NCBI GenBank assembly: GCA_018700215.1
Contig: JABIST010000274.1
Span: 1 to 24,491 of the forward strand
Length of the DNA: 24,491 nt
Direction: 5' to 3'
Source of the DNA: Dehalococcoidia bacterium
Lineage (GTDB): Bacteria; Chloroflexota; Dehalococcoidia; UBA2979
The notes under the pieces were generated by a model. The model searched no databases and had not been told where the DNA came from. It saw only the letters and a program-made list of their open reading frames with translations. This document shows positions 16,118-22,714 of this stretch, piece after piece. Made by a program: the position numbers and the translations under genes. Within the stretch, counting starts at the first letter, position 1, and every line of letters starts with the position of its first letter.

Positions 16118-16123
16118 TAGACT
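16118..16123 (+). promoter_or_regulatory. Putative -10 box for a leaderless PAC2 mRNA
   Basis: TAGACT is followed by six bases and the ATG at 16130, which places the expected transcription start on the A of the start codon. No ribosome-binding site is present. This is the clearest of four similar arrangements in the window. Confidence 0.5.
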
Positions 16124-16129
16124 GTCCAG

Positions 16130-17077
16130 ATGGTGAACGACCCGGACCAGCCCGGCCCCGGCGGCAGCGGTAACCCCGCCGATATGCCTGATGTCCGAAT
16201 CCACTCGGAGCCGAAACTCACGCGCCCGCTCGTGATCGCCGGCTTCGCCGGCTGGAACGACGCCGGCGAGGCTGCCACCAGCGCGATTCGCTTCCTCCGT
16301 CGGCGCTGGCGTGCCACCCCCTTCGCCGATCTCGACCCCGAGGAGTTCTACGACTTCACCCAGGCCAGACCTTCCGTGAAGCTCGAAAAGGGCGAGCGCG
16401 TCATCGAATGGCCCGCCAATGAGTTCGCAGCCCACCACATCGAGGGCACCGGCCGCGACATCATCCTGCTCAGCGGTATCGAACCCCATGTCCATTGGCA
16501 GCGCTTCGTCGACAACATCGTCGACCTCTGCGAGCGCCACGACGTCTCAGGCTTCGTCACCCTCGGTGGCCTGCTCTCGGAAGTCAGCCACGCCCACCCG
16601 GTTCGGATCGGCGGCTCCGCCACCGATCCAGAGCTGGCCCGCATGCTGGGCTTCGATGAACCTCGGACGCCCGGCTACCAGGGGCCAACGGGGATCGTTG
16701 GCGTGCTCAGCCAGACCCTCCGCCAGCGCGGCATCGAAACCGCCTCGGTCTGGGCCAACATCCCGTTTTATGTCCAGCGCTCCCCCAACCCGAAGGGCGC
16801 GCTCGCCATCCTCCAGCGGCTCAACACCGCGTTCTCCTTAGAACTCTCGCTGCACGACCTCGAAGTCTTCGCCGCCCGCTTCGAAGCCCAGGTTGCCGCC
16901 GACCTCGAACAAAACCCCGAAGCCGCCGACTACGCCCGCCGCGTCGTCGAAGAGGCCGAGGACGAAGACGGCCTCGACTTGCCCTCAGACGAAGCGCCCG
17001 AAGAACTCCCTGACGCCGACACCATGGTCGACGAACTCGAGCGCTTCCTCCGCCAGCAGCGCGACGAGCAAGAGTGA
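16130..17077 (+). CDS. PAC2-family protein
   Basis: The 315-residue protein belongs to the PAC2 family, named after a eukaryotic proteasome assembly chaperone and common as a conserved protein of unknown role in archaea and Actinomycetota. Signatures are RPLVIAGFAGWNDAGEAATSA (seen from about 33), the EFYDF block near 71-75, IILLSGIEPHVHW, FVTLGGLLSEVSHAHPV, and a GPTGIVGVL segment near 190. The C-terminal 60 residues are strongly acidic and probably flexible. The first 20 residues are Pro/Gly-rich and unconserved, yet the ATG at 16130 fits the TAGACT promoter box. Whether the organism has a proteasome cannot be seen here. The gene stands alone before the pyrimidine operon. Confidence 0.88.
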   Translation: MVNDPDQPGPGGSGNPADMPDVRIHSEPKLTRPLVIAGFAGWNDAGEAATSAIRFLRRRWRATPFADLDPEEFYDFTQARPSVKLEKGERVIEWPANEFAAHHIEGTGRDIILLSGIEPHVHWQRFVDNIVDLCERHDVSGFVTLGGLLSEVSHAHPVRIGGSATDPELARMLGFDEPRTPGYQGPTGIVGVLSQTLRQRGIETASVWANIPFYVQRSPNPKGALAILQRLNTAFSLELSLHDLEVFAARFEAQVAADLEQNPEAADYARRVVEEAEDEDGLDLPSDEAPEELPDADTMVDELERFLRQQRDEQE

Positions 17078-17162
17078 CCCACGAGGTTCCTCAGGTTTGA
17101 CCGAGACTCCTCCTCCAGTTGAGTCGTCGGACCGCCTCACTCGCTCACTCGGGTAAACACTT

Positions 17163-17192
17163 TTGCGTCAGCCCGCATCCGCTTGCTATCCT
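17163..17192 (+). promoter_or_regulatory. Promoter of the pyr operon
   Basis: TTGCGT (17163-17168) and TATCCT (17187-17192) are separated by 18 bases and resemble sigma-70-type -35 and -10 boxes. Transcription would begin near 17199, just before the PyrR-binding stem-loop, giving a leader of about 160 bases before pyrR. The gap from the end of the PAC2 gene to this promoter shows no other element. Confidence 0.6.
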
Positions 17193-17212
17193 GCTCTGCG
17201 GTAGCGCAACAA

Positions 17213-17250
17213 GCGCCTTTAACCCGGTCCCGCGAGGCCGGAAAGGACGC
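17213..17250 (+). promoter_or_regulatory. PyrR-binding stem-loop (PYRR element)
   Basis: The RNA can fold with a lower stem of GCG/CGC and CCTTT/AAAGG (17216-17220 with 17242-17246), an AA internal bulge, and an upper stem CCGG/CCGG (17224-17227 with 17238-17241). The loop holds TCC then GCGAGG. This reproduces the known PyrR recognition pattern of TTTAA, GTCC, GNGAGGC and AAGG. The AAAGGA at 17242-17247 is also the ribosome-binding site of the leader ORF at 17255, so PyrR bound with UMP would block ribosome entry. The identification rests on matching motif spacing and structure by eye. Confidence 0.85.
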
Positions 17251-17254
17251 CAGC

Positions 17255-17365
17255 ATGGACACACGCCAATTCTCTCCGCGCGTACAGCGTTACCCCACCG
17301 ATCCCTCCCCCTATCGAAGCATCTGCCTTCGATCCGCTCGCTCGCGAGGGGAGGCCAGCTCATGA
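17255..17365 (+). CDS. pyr operon leader ORF, 36 residues
   Basis: The ATG at 17255 is seven bases after AAAGGA (17242-17247), a good ribosome-binding site that lies inside the PyrR stem-loop. The encoded 36-residue peptide begins MDTRQFSPRVQRYPTDP and ends SRGEASS. It is basic and has no recognisable domain. Its TGA at 17363-17365 overlaps the ATG of pyrR at 17362 (ATGA), so ribosomes finishing the leader could restart on pyrR. This makes the act of translation, rather than the peptide, its likely role. Composition is Arg- and Ser-rich without a run of any regulatory amino acid, which argues against classic amino-acid attenuation. Confidence 0.65.
   Translation: MDTRQFSPRVQRYPTDPSPYRSICLRSARSRGEASS
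17304..17354 (+). promoter_or_regulatory. Potential duplex hiding the pyrR ribosome-binding site
   Basis: CCTCCCC at 17304-17310 is fully complementary to GGGGAGG at 17348-17354, the ribosome-binding site of pyrR. Between them ATCGAAG (17313-17319) pairs with CTTCGAT (17327-17333) around a seven-base loop, which would help bring the two arms together. Both arms lie in the leader ORF, so a translating ribosome would melt the structure. No T run follows, which argues against an intrinsic terminator. Confidence 0.6.
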
Positions 17366-17934
17366 CGAACCCAGAAGCCACCAGCCCGCCACTGACCCAG
17401 GGGCCGCTGCTCGACGAAGCCGGCATCCGCCGTACCATCACCCGCCTCGCCCATGAAATTGTCGAAGGCAATGCCGGCCTCGAAGGCCTCGTCATCGTCG
17501 GCCTGCAGACGCGCGGCGCCACGCTGGCCCAACGCATCGCCGACGCGATCGAAAGCTTCGAGGGCACTCGCCCTTCCCTCGGCTGCCTGGACGTCACCAT
17601 GCATCGCGACGACTTCGACCGCCGGGGGCTGCGCGGCACCCCCTTGCCCACCGAACTCCCCGAAATCGAGGGCCGCACCATCGTCCTCGTCGATGACGTC
17701 CTCTACACCGGTCGCACGATCCGTGCCGCCATGGACGCCCTCAACGACTACGGACGCCCCTCCACCATCCGCCTCGCCGTCCTCGTCGACCGCGGACACC
17801 GCGAACTCCCCATTCGCGCCGACATCGTCGGCAAGAACATCCCAACCGCACGCACGGACGATGTCCGCGTGCTGCTCAACGAAGACGATGGCCGCGACGC
17901 TGTCATCCTCGTCCCAGGGGAGGACCGCTCATGA
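17362..17934 (+). CDS. pyrR: PyrR, pyr operon regulator with uracil phosphoribosyltransferase fold
   Basis: PyrR binds pyr mRNA when loaded with UMP, and many members also make UMP from uracil and PRPP. The 190-residue product has VGLQTRG (46-52), the LDVTMHRDDF block (76-85), the PRPP loop VLVDDVLYTGRT (108-119) and VDRGHRELPIRADIVGKNIPT (142-162), which are all typical. The start at 17362 is chosen because GAGGGGAGG precedes it by seven bases and the family begins here. A longer open frame back to 17119 would run through the promoter and the stem-loop. The gene overlaps the leader ORF in front and pyrB behind by four bases (ATGA) each. The PyrR stem-loop upstream implies autoregulation. Confidence 0.95.
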   Translation: MTNPEATSPPLTQGPLLDEAGIRRTITRLAHEIVEGNAGLEGLVIVGLQTRGATLAQRIADAIESFEGTRPSLGCLDVTMHRDDFDRRGLRGTPLPTELPEIEGRTIVLVDDVLYTGRTIRAAMDALNDYGRPSTIRLAVLVDRGHRELPIRADIVGKNIPTARTDDVRVLLNEDDGRDAVILVPGEDRS

Positions 17935-18992
17935 CCACCACCGAGAGCACCGAGACCACCCCCACCACCACCGAAACGCCGGGGCAGACGACCTCCCTTC
18001 CAGAGTCGACCTGGAACCACCACCATCTGCTCGATCTGGACGACTGCTCCCGCACCGAAATCGAAACCGTCCTCACTCTCGCCGACCGCATGCGCGAAAT
18101 CCTCGACCGCCGGATCCCACGCGTCCCGGCCCTCCGAGGATTCACCGTCGTCAATCTCTTCTATGAGCCTTCGACCAGGACGCGTGCCTCCTTCGAACTC
18201 GCTGGCAAGGTGCTCGGCGCGGACGTCATCTCCGTCAACTCCTCTACCTCCTCCATCCAGAAGGGCGAGTCGCTGATCGATACAGTCCGCACCATGCGCG
18301 CCATGCGCACGGACGCCATCGTCATCCGCCACGCCATGGCCGGCGCGCCCTACCTCGCTGCGGAGCACACAGACGCCTCCATCATCAACGCCGGCGATGG
18401 CGCTCACGCCCATCCCACCCAGGCGCTACTGGACCTCTACACCATGCGCCGCCACGTCGGTGACCTGAGCGGCAAGAAGGTCGTCATGGTCGGCGACATC
18501 GCTCACTCCCGCGTCGCCCGCTCAGATCTCTGGGGCCTCGCCGCCATGGGAGCGAAGGTCGTCGTCTGCGGTCCGCCCACGCTGCTGCCGCTTGGCCTGC
18601 GTGCGCAAGACCGCCCCGGGCACGCTGAGTCCGCACTGCCGCCGGTCAGCATCGAAACCAACATCGATGTCGCACTCGAAGGCGCCGATGTGGTGATTGC
18701 GCTCCGCCTCCAGAGCGAGCGACAAGAAGCTGGCCTGCTGCCCTCGCTGCACGAGTACGCCGCCAACTACCAGGTCACCGCCGAACGACTGGTGCGAGCG
18801 AAGCCGGATCACCTGCTGATGCACCCCGGCCCGAAGAACGAAGGCATCGAGATCGCCGGGGATGTCGCCAGCGGAGACCGCTCGATCATTGAAGAGCAGG
18901 TGACCAACGGCGTCGCCGTCCGCATGGCGCTTCTGTACTTGCTCTCTGGTCGGGTCGATCCCTCCGAAGTCGTCGCGGAGGCCCGCACATGA
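17931..18992 (+). CDS. pyrB: Aspartate carbamoyltransferase catalytic subunit
   Basis: PyrB joins carbamoyl phosphate to aspartate, the committed step of pyrimidine synthesis. The 353-residue protein has the carbamoyl-phosphate motif STRTR (81-85) within FYEPSTRTRASFE, SSIQKGES with K111, HPTQALLDLY (161-170), VMVGDIAHSRVARS, and MHPGPKNEGIEI (297-308). In that last motif the residue after Asn is Glu where many relatives have Arg. The first 25 residues are an unusual Thr/Glu-rich extension. It overlaps pyrR and pyrC by four bases at each end, so its translation is probably coupled. No pyrI-type regulatory subunit is present nearby. The adjacent dihydroorotase-like gene may supply a structural partner. 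Confidence 0.95.
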   Translation: MTTTESTETTPTTTETPGQTTSLPESTWNHHHLLDLDDCSRTEIETVLTLADRMREILDRRIPRVPALRGFTVVNLFYEPSTRTRASFELAGKVLGADVISVNSSTSSIQKGESLIDTVRTMRAMRTDAIVIRHAMAGAPYLAAEHTDASIINAGDGAHAHPTQALLDLYTMRRHVGDLSGKKVVMVGDIAHSRVARSDLWGLAAMGAKVVVCGPPTLLPLGLRAQDRPGHAESALPPVSIETNIDVALEGADVVIALRLQSERQEAGLLPSLHEYAANYQVTAERLVRAKPDHLLMHPGPKNEGIEIAGDVASGDRSIIEEQVTNGVAVRMALLYLLSGRVDPSEVVAEART

Positions 18993-20332
18993 GCACTCTC
19001 GCTATCCACAATGGCCGCGTCATCGACCCTGCCCTCGGCTGGGACGGTATTGCCGACGTCGTGATCGTCGATGGCCGCATCACGCGCGTCGGCCCAAACG
19101 AGGGAGACATGGTGATCGAGGCCGATCGAATCGACGCCAGCGGCTTGATCGTCGCGCCCGGCTTCGTCGATCTTCAGACTCATCTCCGCGAGCCCGGATT
19201 CGAACACGAAGAGACGATCGCCACGGGCACCAGGGCCGCCGCACGAGGCGGATTCACCACCGTCTGCGCCATGCCCGGCACCGTCCCCCCGCTGGACAGC
19301 CGCGCCGCCGTGGAATCGGTGCTGCGCGAGGCGGAAGCGTCCGCCCTTGTGCGCGTACTGCCGATCGGCTGCATCACTGCTGGCCGCAAGGGCGAGCTGC
19401 TCGCGCCCGCGGGCGAGCTGGCCGGCGCGGGCGTCGTTGCACTGACCGATGATGGGCAGGCGGTCGCAGACCCGAACCTGATGCGCCACGCGCTCCAGTA
19501 CTCGACGCAGTTCGGCCTACCCGTCGCTCAGCACCCCGAAGACCCGGCACTCGTCCGGGGCGGGCAGATGCACGAAGGCTGGGTAGCGACACGCCTCGGC
19601 CTGCGTGGTCGCCCCGCCAGCGGCGAGGCAACCATGGTCGCCCGCGACATCGCACTCGCAGAGCTGACCGGTGCCCACCTGCACGTCTGTGACGTATCGA
19701 CGGCGGCCTCGGTGGCGCTCATCCGCGGCGCCCGCGACCGAGGCGTGCACATCACGGCCTCGGTCACGCCGCACCATCTGACGCTGACGCACGAACGCGT
19801 CGCCTTCGGCGAGTCCTACACACAGATCCAGTACGACACGAGCGCGAAGGTGGAGCCGCCATTACGCGAAGAAGAAGATCTAGTCGCGCTTGCCGAAGCG
19901 TTGCGAGACGGTGTGATCGACGCGATTGCGACTGACCACTCGCCGGTCAGCGCAATGCAGAAGGACATTGAGTTCGACCTGGCCGCACCCGGTATCAGCG
20001 GGCTGGAAACCGCGTTCGGACTTTCGATGAAGCTGGTGGAAAGCGGGACACTGACGTTGCCAATGCTGATTGAACGAATGACGATCGGCCCCGTGCGGGC
20101 CTGGAACCTTGACCGTCGCCCGGGTTGCGAGGGGTTGGGCACGCTCGCCCCCGGCGCCGTTGGCGATGTCACCGTGCTGGACCCGAACGCCGAGTGGACG
20201 GTGGAGCCCGAGCGATTCGCCTCGCTGGGCAAGAACACCCCCCTCGCTGGCGAGCAGCTCCGAGGGCAAGTCGTTGCGACGGTCTTCGGTGGACACGTGG
20301 TTCACGAGACCGCAGCGGTGGCTGCCCTATGA
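18989..20332 (+). CDS. pyrC: Dihydroorotase-like protein with substituted active-site residues
   Basis: The 447-residue protein has the type I dihydroorotase length and outline: VIDPALGWDG, PGFVDLQTHLREPGFEHEET (57-76), CAMPGTVPPLD, ALTDDG (151-156), QHPED (181-185), QMHEGW, CDVSTAASV, VTPHHLTLTHE, KVEPPLREEED and IATDHSP. Several residues of active enzymes are changed. The first His of the HxH metal pair is Gln63, the substrate Asn of CAMPNT is Gly97, and the His of the CHVST motif is Asp235. The Asn of KxNPPLR is Glu289, and the last His of TDHAPH is Val320. H65, R67, H182 and D316 remain. It may be a non-catalytic PyrC' that assembles with PyrB, as known for Pseudomonas. It overlaps pyrB and carA by four bases each. 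Confidence 0.88.
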   Translation: MSTLAIHNGRVIDPALGWDGIADVVIVDGRITRVGPNEGDMVIEADRIDASGLIVAPGFVDLQTHLREPGFEHEETIATGTRAAARGGFTTVCAMPGTVPPLDSRAAVESVLREAEASALVRVLPIGCITAGRKGELLAPAGELAGAGVVALTDDGQAVADPNLMRHALQYSTQFGLPVAQHPEDPALVRGGQMHEGWVATRLGLRGRPASGEATMVARDIALAELTGAHLHVCDVSTAASVALIRGARDRGVHITASVTPHHLTLTHERVAFGESYTQIQYDTSAKVEPPLREEEDLVALAEALRDGVIDAIATDHSPVSAMQKDIEFDLAAPGISGLETAFGLSMKLVESGTLTLPMLIERMTIGPVRAWNLDRRPGCEGLGTLAPGAVGDVTVLDPNAEWTVEPERFASLGKNTPLAGEQLRGQVVATVFGGHVVHETAAVAAL

Positions 20333-21453
20333 GCGACGCACACGACGAGTCGTCGACCGCGCGACCGCCCGCACACCTGGTGCTGGCCGACGGTCGCGTG
20401 TTCGAAGGCGTCGCGATCGGCGCGCCCGGCCGCGCATCTGGCGAGGTGGTCTTCAGCACCTCGATGACGGGCTACCAGGAGGCGCTGACCGACCCGTCGT
20501 TCCGCGGACAGCTCCTCACCATGACCTACCCGCTGCAAGGCAACTACGGCACCAACCCGTCCGCCGAGGAAAGCAACCAGATCCAGGTGCGGGGCTTCAT
20601 CGTCCGCGAACTGACCGACCTGCCCTCGCACTGGCTACAGACCGCCACGCTCGATACTTATCTGAAGCGCGCCGGCATCCCCGGCATCGCCGAACTGGAC
20701 ACCCGCGCGCTGACGCGGCACCTCCGGGCGCATGGCGTGCTGATGGGCACACTCACCCACGACGAAACCGCCGAAGAGGCCTATGCCCGCCTCCAGGCTG
20801 AGCCCGCCTACGAAGGTGCTGACTTCGTGGACGAGGTCTCGACCCCCGCCGCGTTCGACTTCGACGACGGTCTCGCGATCCCATCCGGTGAGCGCCCGCG
20901 CGTCGTCGTCGTCGACCTCGGTGTAAAACGCAACATCATGCGCATCCTCAAGCGCCAAGGCTGCGACGTGACCGCAGTCCCTCACCGAACAACCGCCGAG
21001 GAGATCCTCAGCATGAACCCCTCAGGTGTGCTGCTCTCCCCCGGCCCCGGCGACCCACGCATGCTCGACCACGTGGTCGCCACCGCACGAGGTCTCGTTG
21101 GACGCTCGCCGGTGATGGGCATCTGCCTTGGCCACCAGGTGGTTGGTCGGGCCTTCGGTGCGGGCGTCCACAAGCTCAAGTTCGGTCACCGCGGCGCAAA
21201 CCACCCGGTTCGCGATGAACGCACCGGACGCGTCTACATCACGTCACAGAACCACGGATACGCCATCGATGATCAGCTGGAGGGTGACGTGCGCGTCTCC
21301 CAGGTCCACCTGAACGACGGCACCGTGGAAGGGCTCGAACACACGAAAGAGCCCGTATTCACCATCCAGTACCACTCCGAGGCCTCACCCGGACCGAACG
21401 ACACAGAGTTCCTGTTCGATCGGTTCATGGCGGCTGTCCGTGGTGACGACTAG
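20329..21453 (+). CDS. carA: Carbamoyl-phosphate synthase small subunit (glutaminase)
   Basis: CarA releases ammonia from glutamine for CarB. The 374-residue product shows the N-terminal domain with GEVVFSTSMTGYQEALTDPS (38-57), NYGTN (72-76) and LDTRALTRHLR (124-133). The class I amidotransferase domain follows with LSPGPGDP (236-243), GICLGHQ with nucleophile Cys266, HRGANHPV, TSQNHGYA, and H349 and E351 in HSEASPGP, so the catalytic triad is complete. The ATG at 20329 overlaps the TGA of pyrC. The frame is open farther upstream inside pyrC, but the family start fits 20329. The partner carB does not follow directly: two small genes come first, beginning 27 bases downstream. Confidence 0.96.
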   Translation: MSDAHDESSTARPPAHLVLADGRVFEGVAIGAPGRASGEVVFSTSMTGYQEALTDPSFRGQLLTMTYPLQGNYGTNPSAEESNQIQVRGFIVRELTDLPSHWLQTATLDTYLKRAGIPGIAELDTRALTRHLRAHGVLMGTLTHDETAEEAYARLQAEPAYEGADFVDEVSTPAAFDFDDGLAIPSGERPRVVVVDLGVKRNIMRILKRQGCDVTAVPHRTTAEEILSMNPSGVLLSPGPGDPRMLDHVVATARGLVGRSPVMGICLGHQVVGRAFGAGVHKLKFGHRGANHPVRDERTGRVYITSQNHGYAIDDQLEGDVRVSQVHLNDGTVEGLEHTKEPVFTIQYHSEASPGPNDTEFLFDRFMAAVRGDD

Positions 21454-21480
21454 CATCGATTCAGTGGACGGGGGATTGCA

Positions 21481-21948
21481 ATGACCACGACGGTTCGCAG
21501 CGCCACGCGCGCAGACGCAGAACAGATCGCCCAGATCATCGGCGAAATCATTTTGGAAGACAATCCGGTCGGGTTCGACCGTGAGTGGTCTGAAGATGAG
21601 GTCGCCGCCTGGATCGACCGGCAAGGTGACGACGGTACGATGCTGGTGGTCGACGATGGACGCCACCTCCTCGGTTTTGCCGCGATCGATTTCGATTCAG
21701 CTGAGCCAGATGAGTGCAGCTTTGGCTCCTGGATCCGCGAGCGAAATCGCCGCCAGGGCTACGGCACCGCGCTTGCGAACGAAGCGCTCGCCTTCGCCCG
21801 AGACCGTGGTTACAAGCGCATTCGTGCCCGCCTGCCGGACAAGAACGAGCCAGCGCTCTCTTACCTGTCAGCCATCGGCGCCATGGTGCCGCTCCGTAGC
21901 CCGGGCACTCGCTTCGAGCTGCCGATCTACCAGGGGACCGAGGACTAG
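21481..21948 (+). CDS. GNAT-family N-acetyltransferase
   Basis: The 155-residue protein begins with VRSATRADAEQIAQII, the usual GNAT first strand and helix. It contains LVVDDGRHLLGFAAIDF (about 55-71) and the acetyl-CoA-binding motif A RERNRRQGYGTALANEAL (about 86-103). A C-terminal strand region follows with FARDRGYKRIRARLPDKNEPALSYLSAIGA (read as FARDRGYKRI and LSYLSAIGA). It would transfer an acetyl group from acetyl-CoA to an amine; the acceptor is unknown. A GGGGG site precedes the ATG by about seven bases. It lies between carA and the next gene on the same strand with gaps of 27 and 2 bases, so it probably belongs to the pyr transcript although no pyrimidine role is known for the family. 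Confidence 0.88.
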   Translation: MTTTVRSATRADAEQIAQIIGEIILEDNPVGFDREWSEDEVAAWIDRQGDDGTMLVVDDGRHLLGFAAIDFDSAEPDECSFGSWIRERNRRQGYGTALANEALAFARDRGYKRIRARLPDKNEPALSYLSAIGAMVPLRSPGTRFELPIYQGTED

Positions 21949-21950
21949 CC

Positions 21951-22703
21951 ATGACCGTTGCTGACCTGGCTTCCACTTACCTCGAACGCCGTGAGCAGGA
22001 CTGGAACGCGTTCGCCGCTTCCTCCGCTGACCTCCCGGACTATTGGGCGTGGTGGGAGGATTACTCAGCCGGCTGGCGCATCCCGATCCAGTTCCTCCAG
22101 CCGCTGGGTTCCGAGTACACAGAGCAGTTCAAGCCGCTCAGCAAGCTGATGGAACAGCTTGGCGAACTCGATGAAGTCGTCGTGCCACCACTCGCCTGGG
22201 TGCACATGACCTACCTCCACATCGGCTTCCTCAGGCCAACCGATGTCATGTGGTCCCAGGTCGAATCCTTCTACGTGAACGCCGCTCCCCGAATTCGACG
22301 CGTTGAACCGTTCACGATGCAGGTCGGCGGCCTATCTATCTCCGAGGACGGTCGCATCTACGTCGGCATGGACGATGGCGGCACCTACCGCGAGCTACGT
22401 CGCCAGATCGGCCTCGGCGTACCGTTCATCACCCAGAAGATGAAGGAAGACCCGCTGATCACCGCCGAGGGTGACACCTTCGTCCCCACCATGGACATCG
22501 GATTCACTACCGGCTCCGGCAGTCGCCAGCGGCTCGTCGAACTGCTCGATCAGCACCGTTCGATCGACCTCGGCGAGGTCTCACCACCCGCGATGAAGCT
22601 CGCTCGGCTGCCAATTCAGCCGTACGACCACTACCTGGATCTCGATGTCGTCGCCGAGGTGCCCCTCCTCGGCGCAGACCACCGCAAGGGATATCACAAC
22701 TGA
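21951..22703 (+). CDS. 2H-phosphoesterase (LigT)-like protein with one HxT motif
   Basis: This 250-residue protein resembles the 2H phosphoesterase / 2'-5' RNA ligase fold. WVHMTYLHIGFL (about 83-94) matches the first HxT strand, and PFTMQVGGLSIS followed by RIYVGMDDGGTYRELRRQI looks like the middle strand-helix unit. FVPTMDIGFTTG (about 176-187) sits where the second HxT motif is expected but reads TMD in place of H-x-T. With one catalytic His missing the usual cyclic phosphodiesterase reaction is doubtful. The first 70 residues are Trp- and Tyr-rich and unassigned. The gene starts two bases after the GNAT stop with GAGGA in front, and carB begins 11 bases after its stop. The family call is moderate, made from strand patterns only. 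Confidence 0.6.
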   Translation: MTVADLASTYLERREQDWNAFAASSADLPDYWAWWEDYSAGWRIPIQFLQPLGSEYTEQFKPLSKLMEQLGELDEVVVPPLAWVHMTYLHIGFLRPTDVMWSQVESFYVNAAPRIRRVEPFTMQVGGLSISEDGRIYVGMDDGGTYRELRRQIGLGVPFITQKMKEDPLITAEGDTFVPTMDIGFTTGSGSRQRLVELLDQHRSIDLGEVSPPAMKLARLPIQPYDHYLDLDVVAEVPLLGADHRKGYHN

Positions 22704-22714
22704 CAACGACTGCC

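Noticed and set aside
17304..17354. Intrinsic terminator in the pyr leader
   Set aside because: The pairing ends at the pyrR ribosome-binding site and is followed by coding sequence with no T run, so a translational role fits better.
17119..17361. N-terminal extension of pyrR by 81 residues
   Set aside because: It would run through the promoter, the PyrR stem-loop and the leader ORF and is unlike the family. The ATG at 17362 has a strong ribosome-binding site.
21451..21456. TAGCAT as an internal promoter before the GNAT gene
   Set aside because: It begins at the carA stop codon and has no -35 element. The spacing to the ATG and the GGGGG site fit ordinary operon translation.
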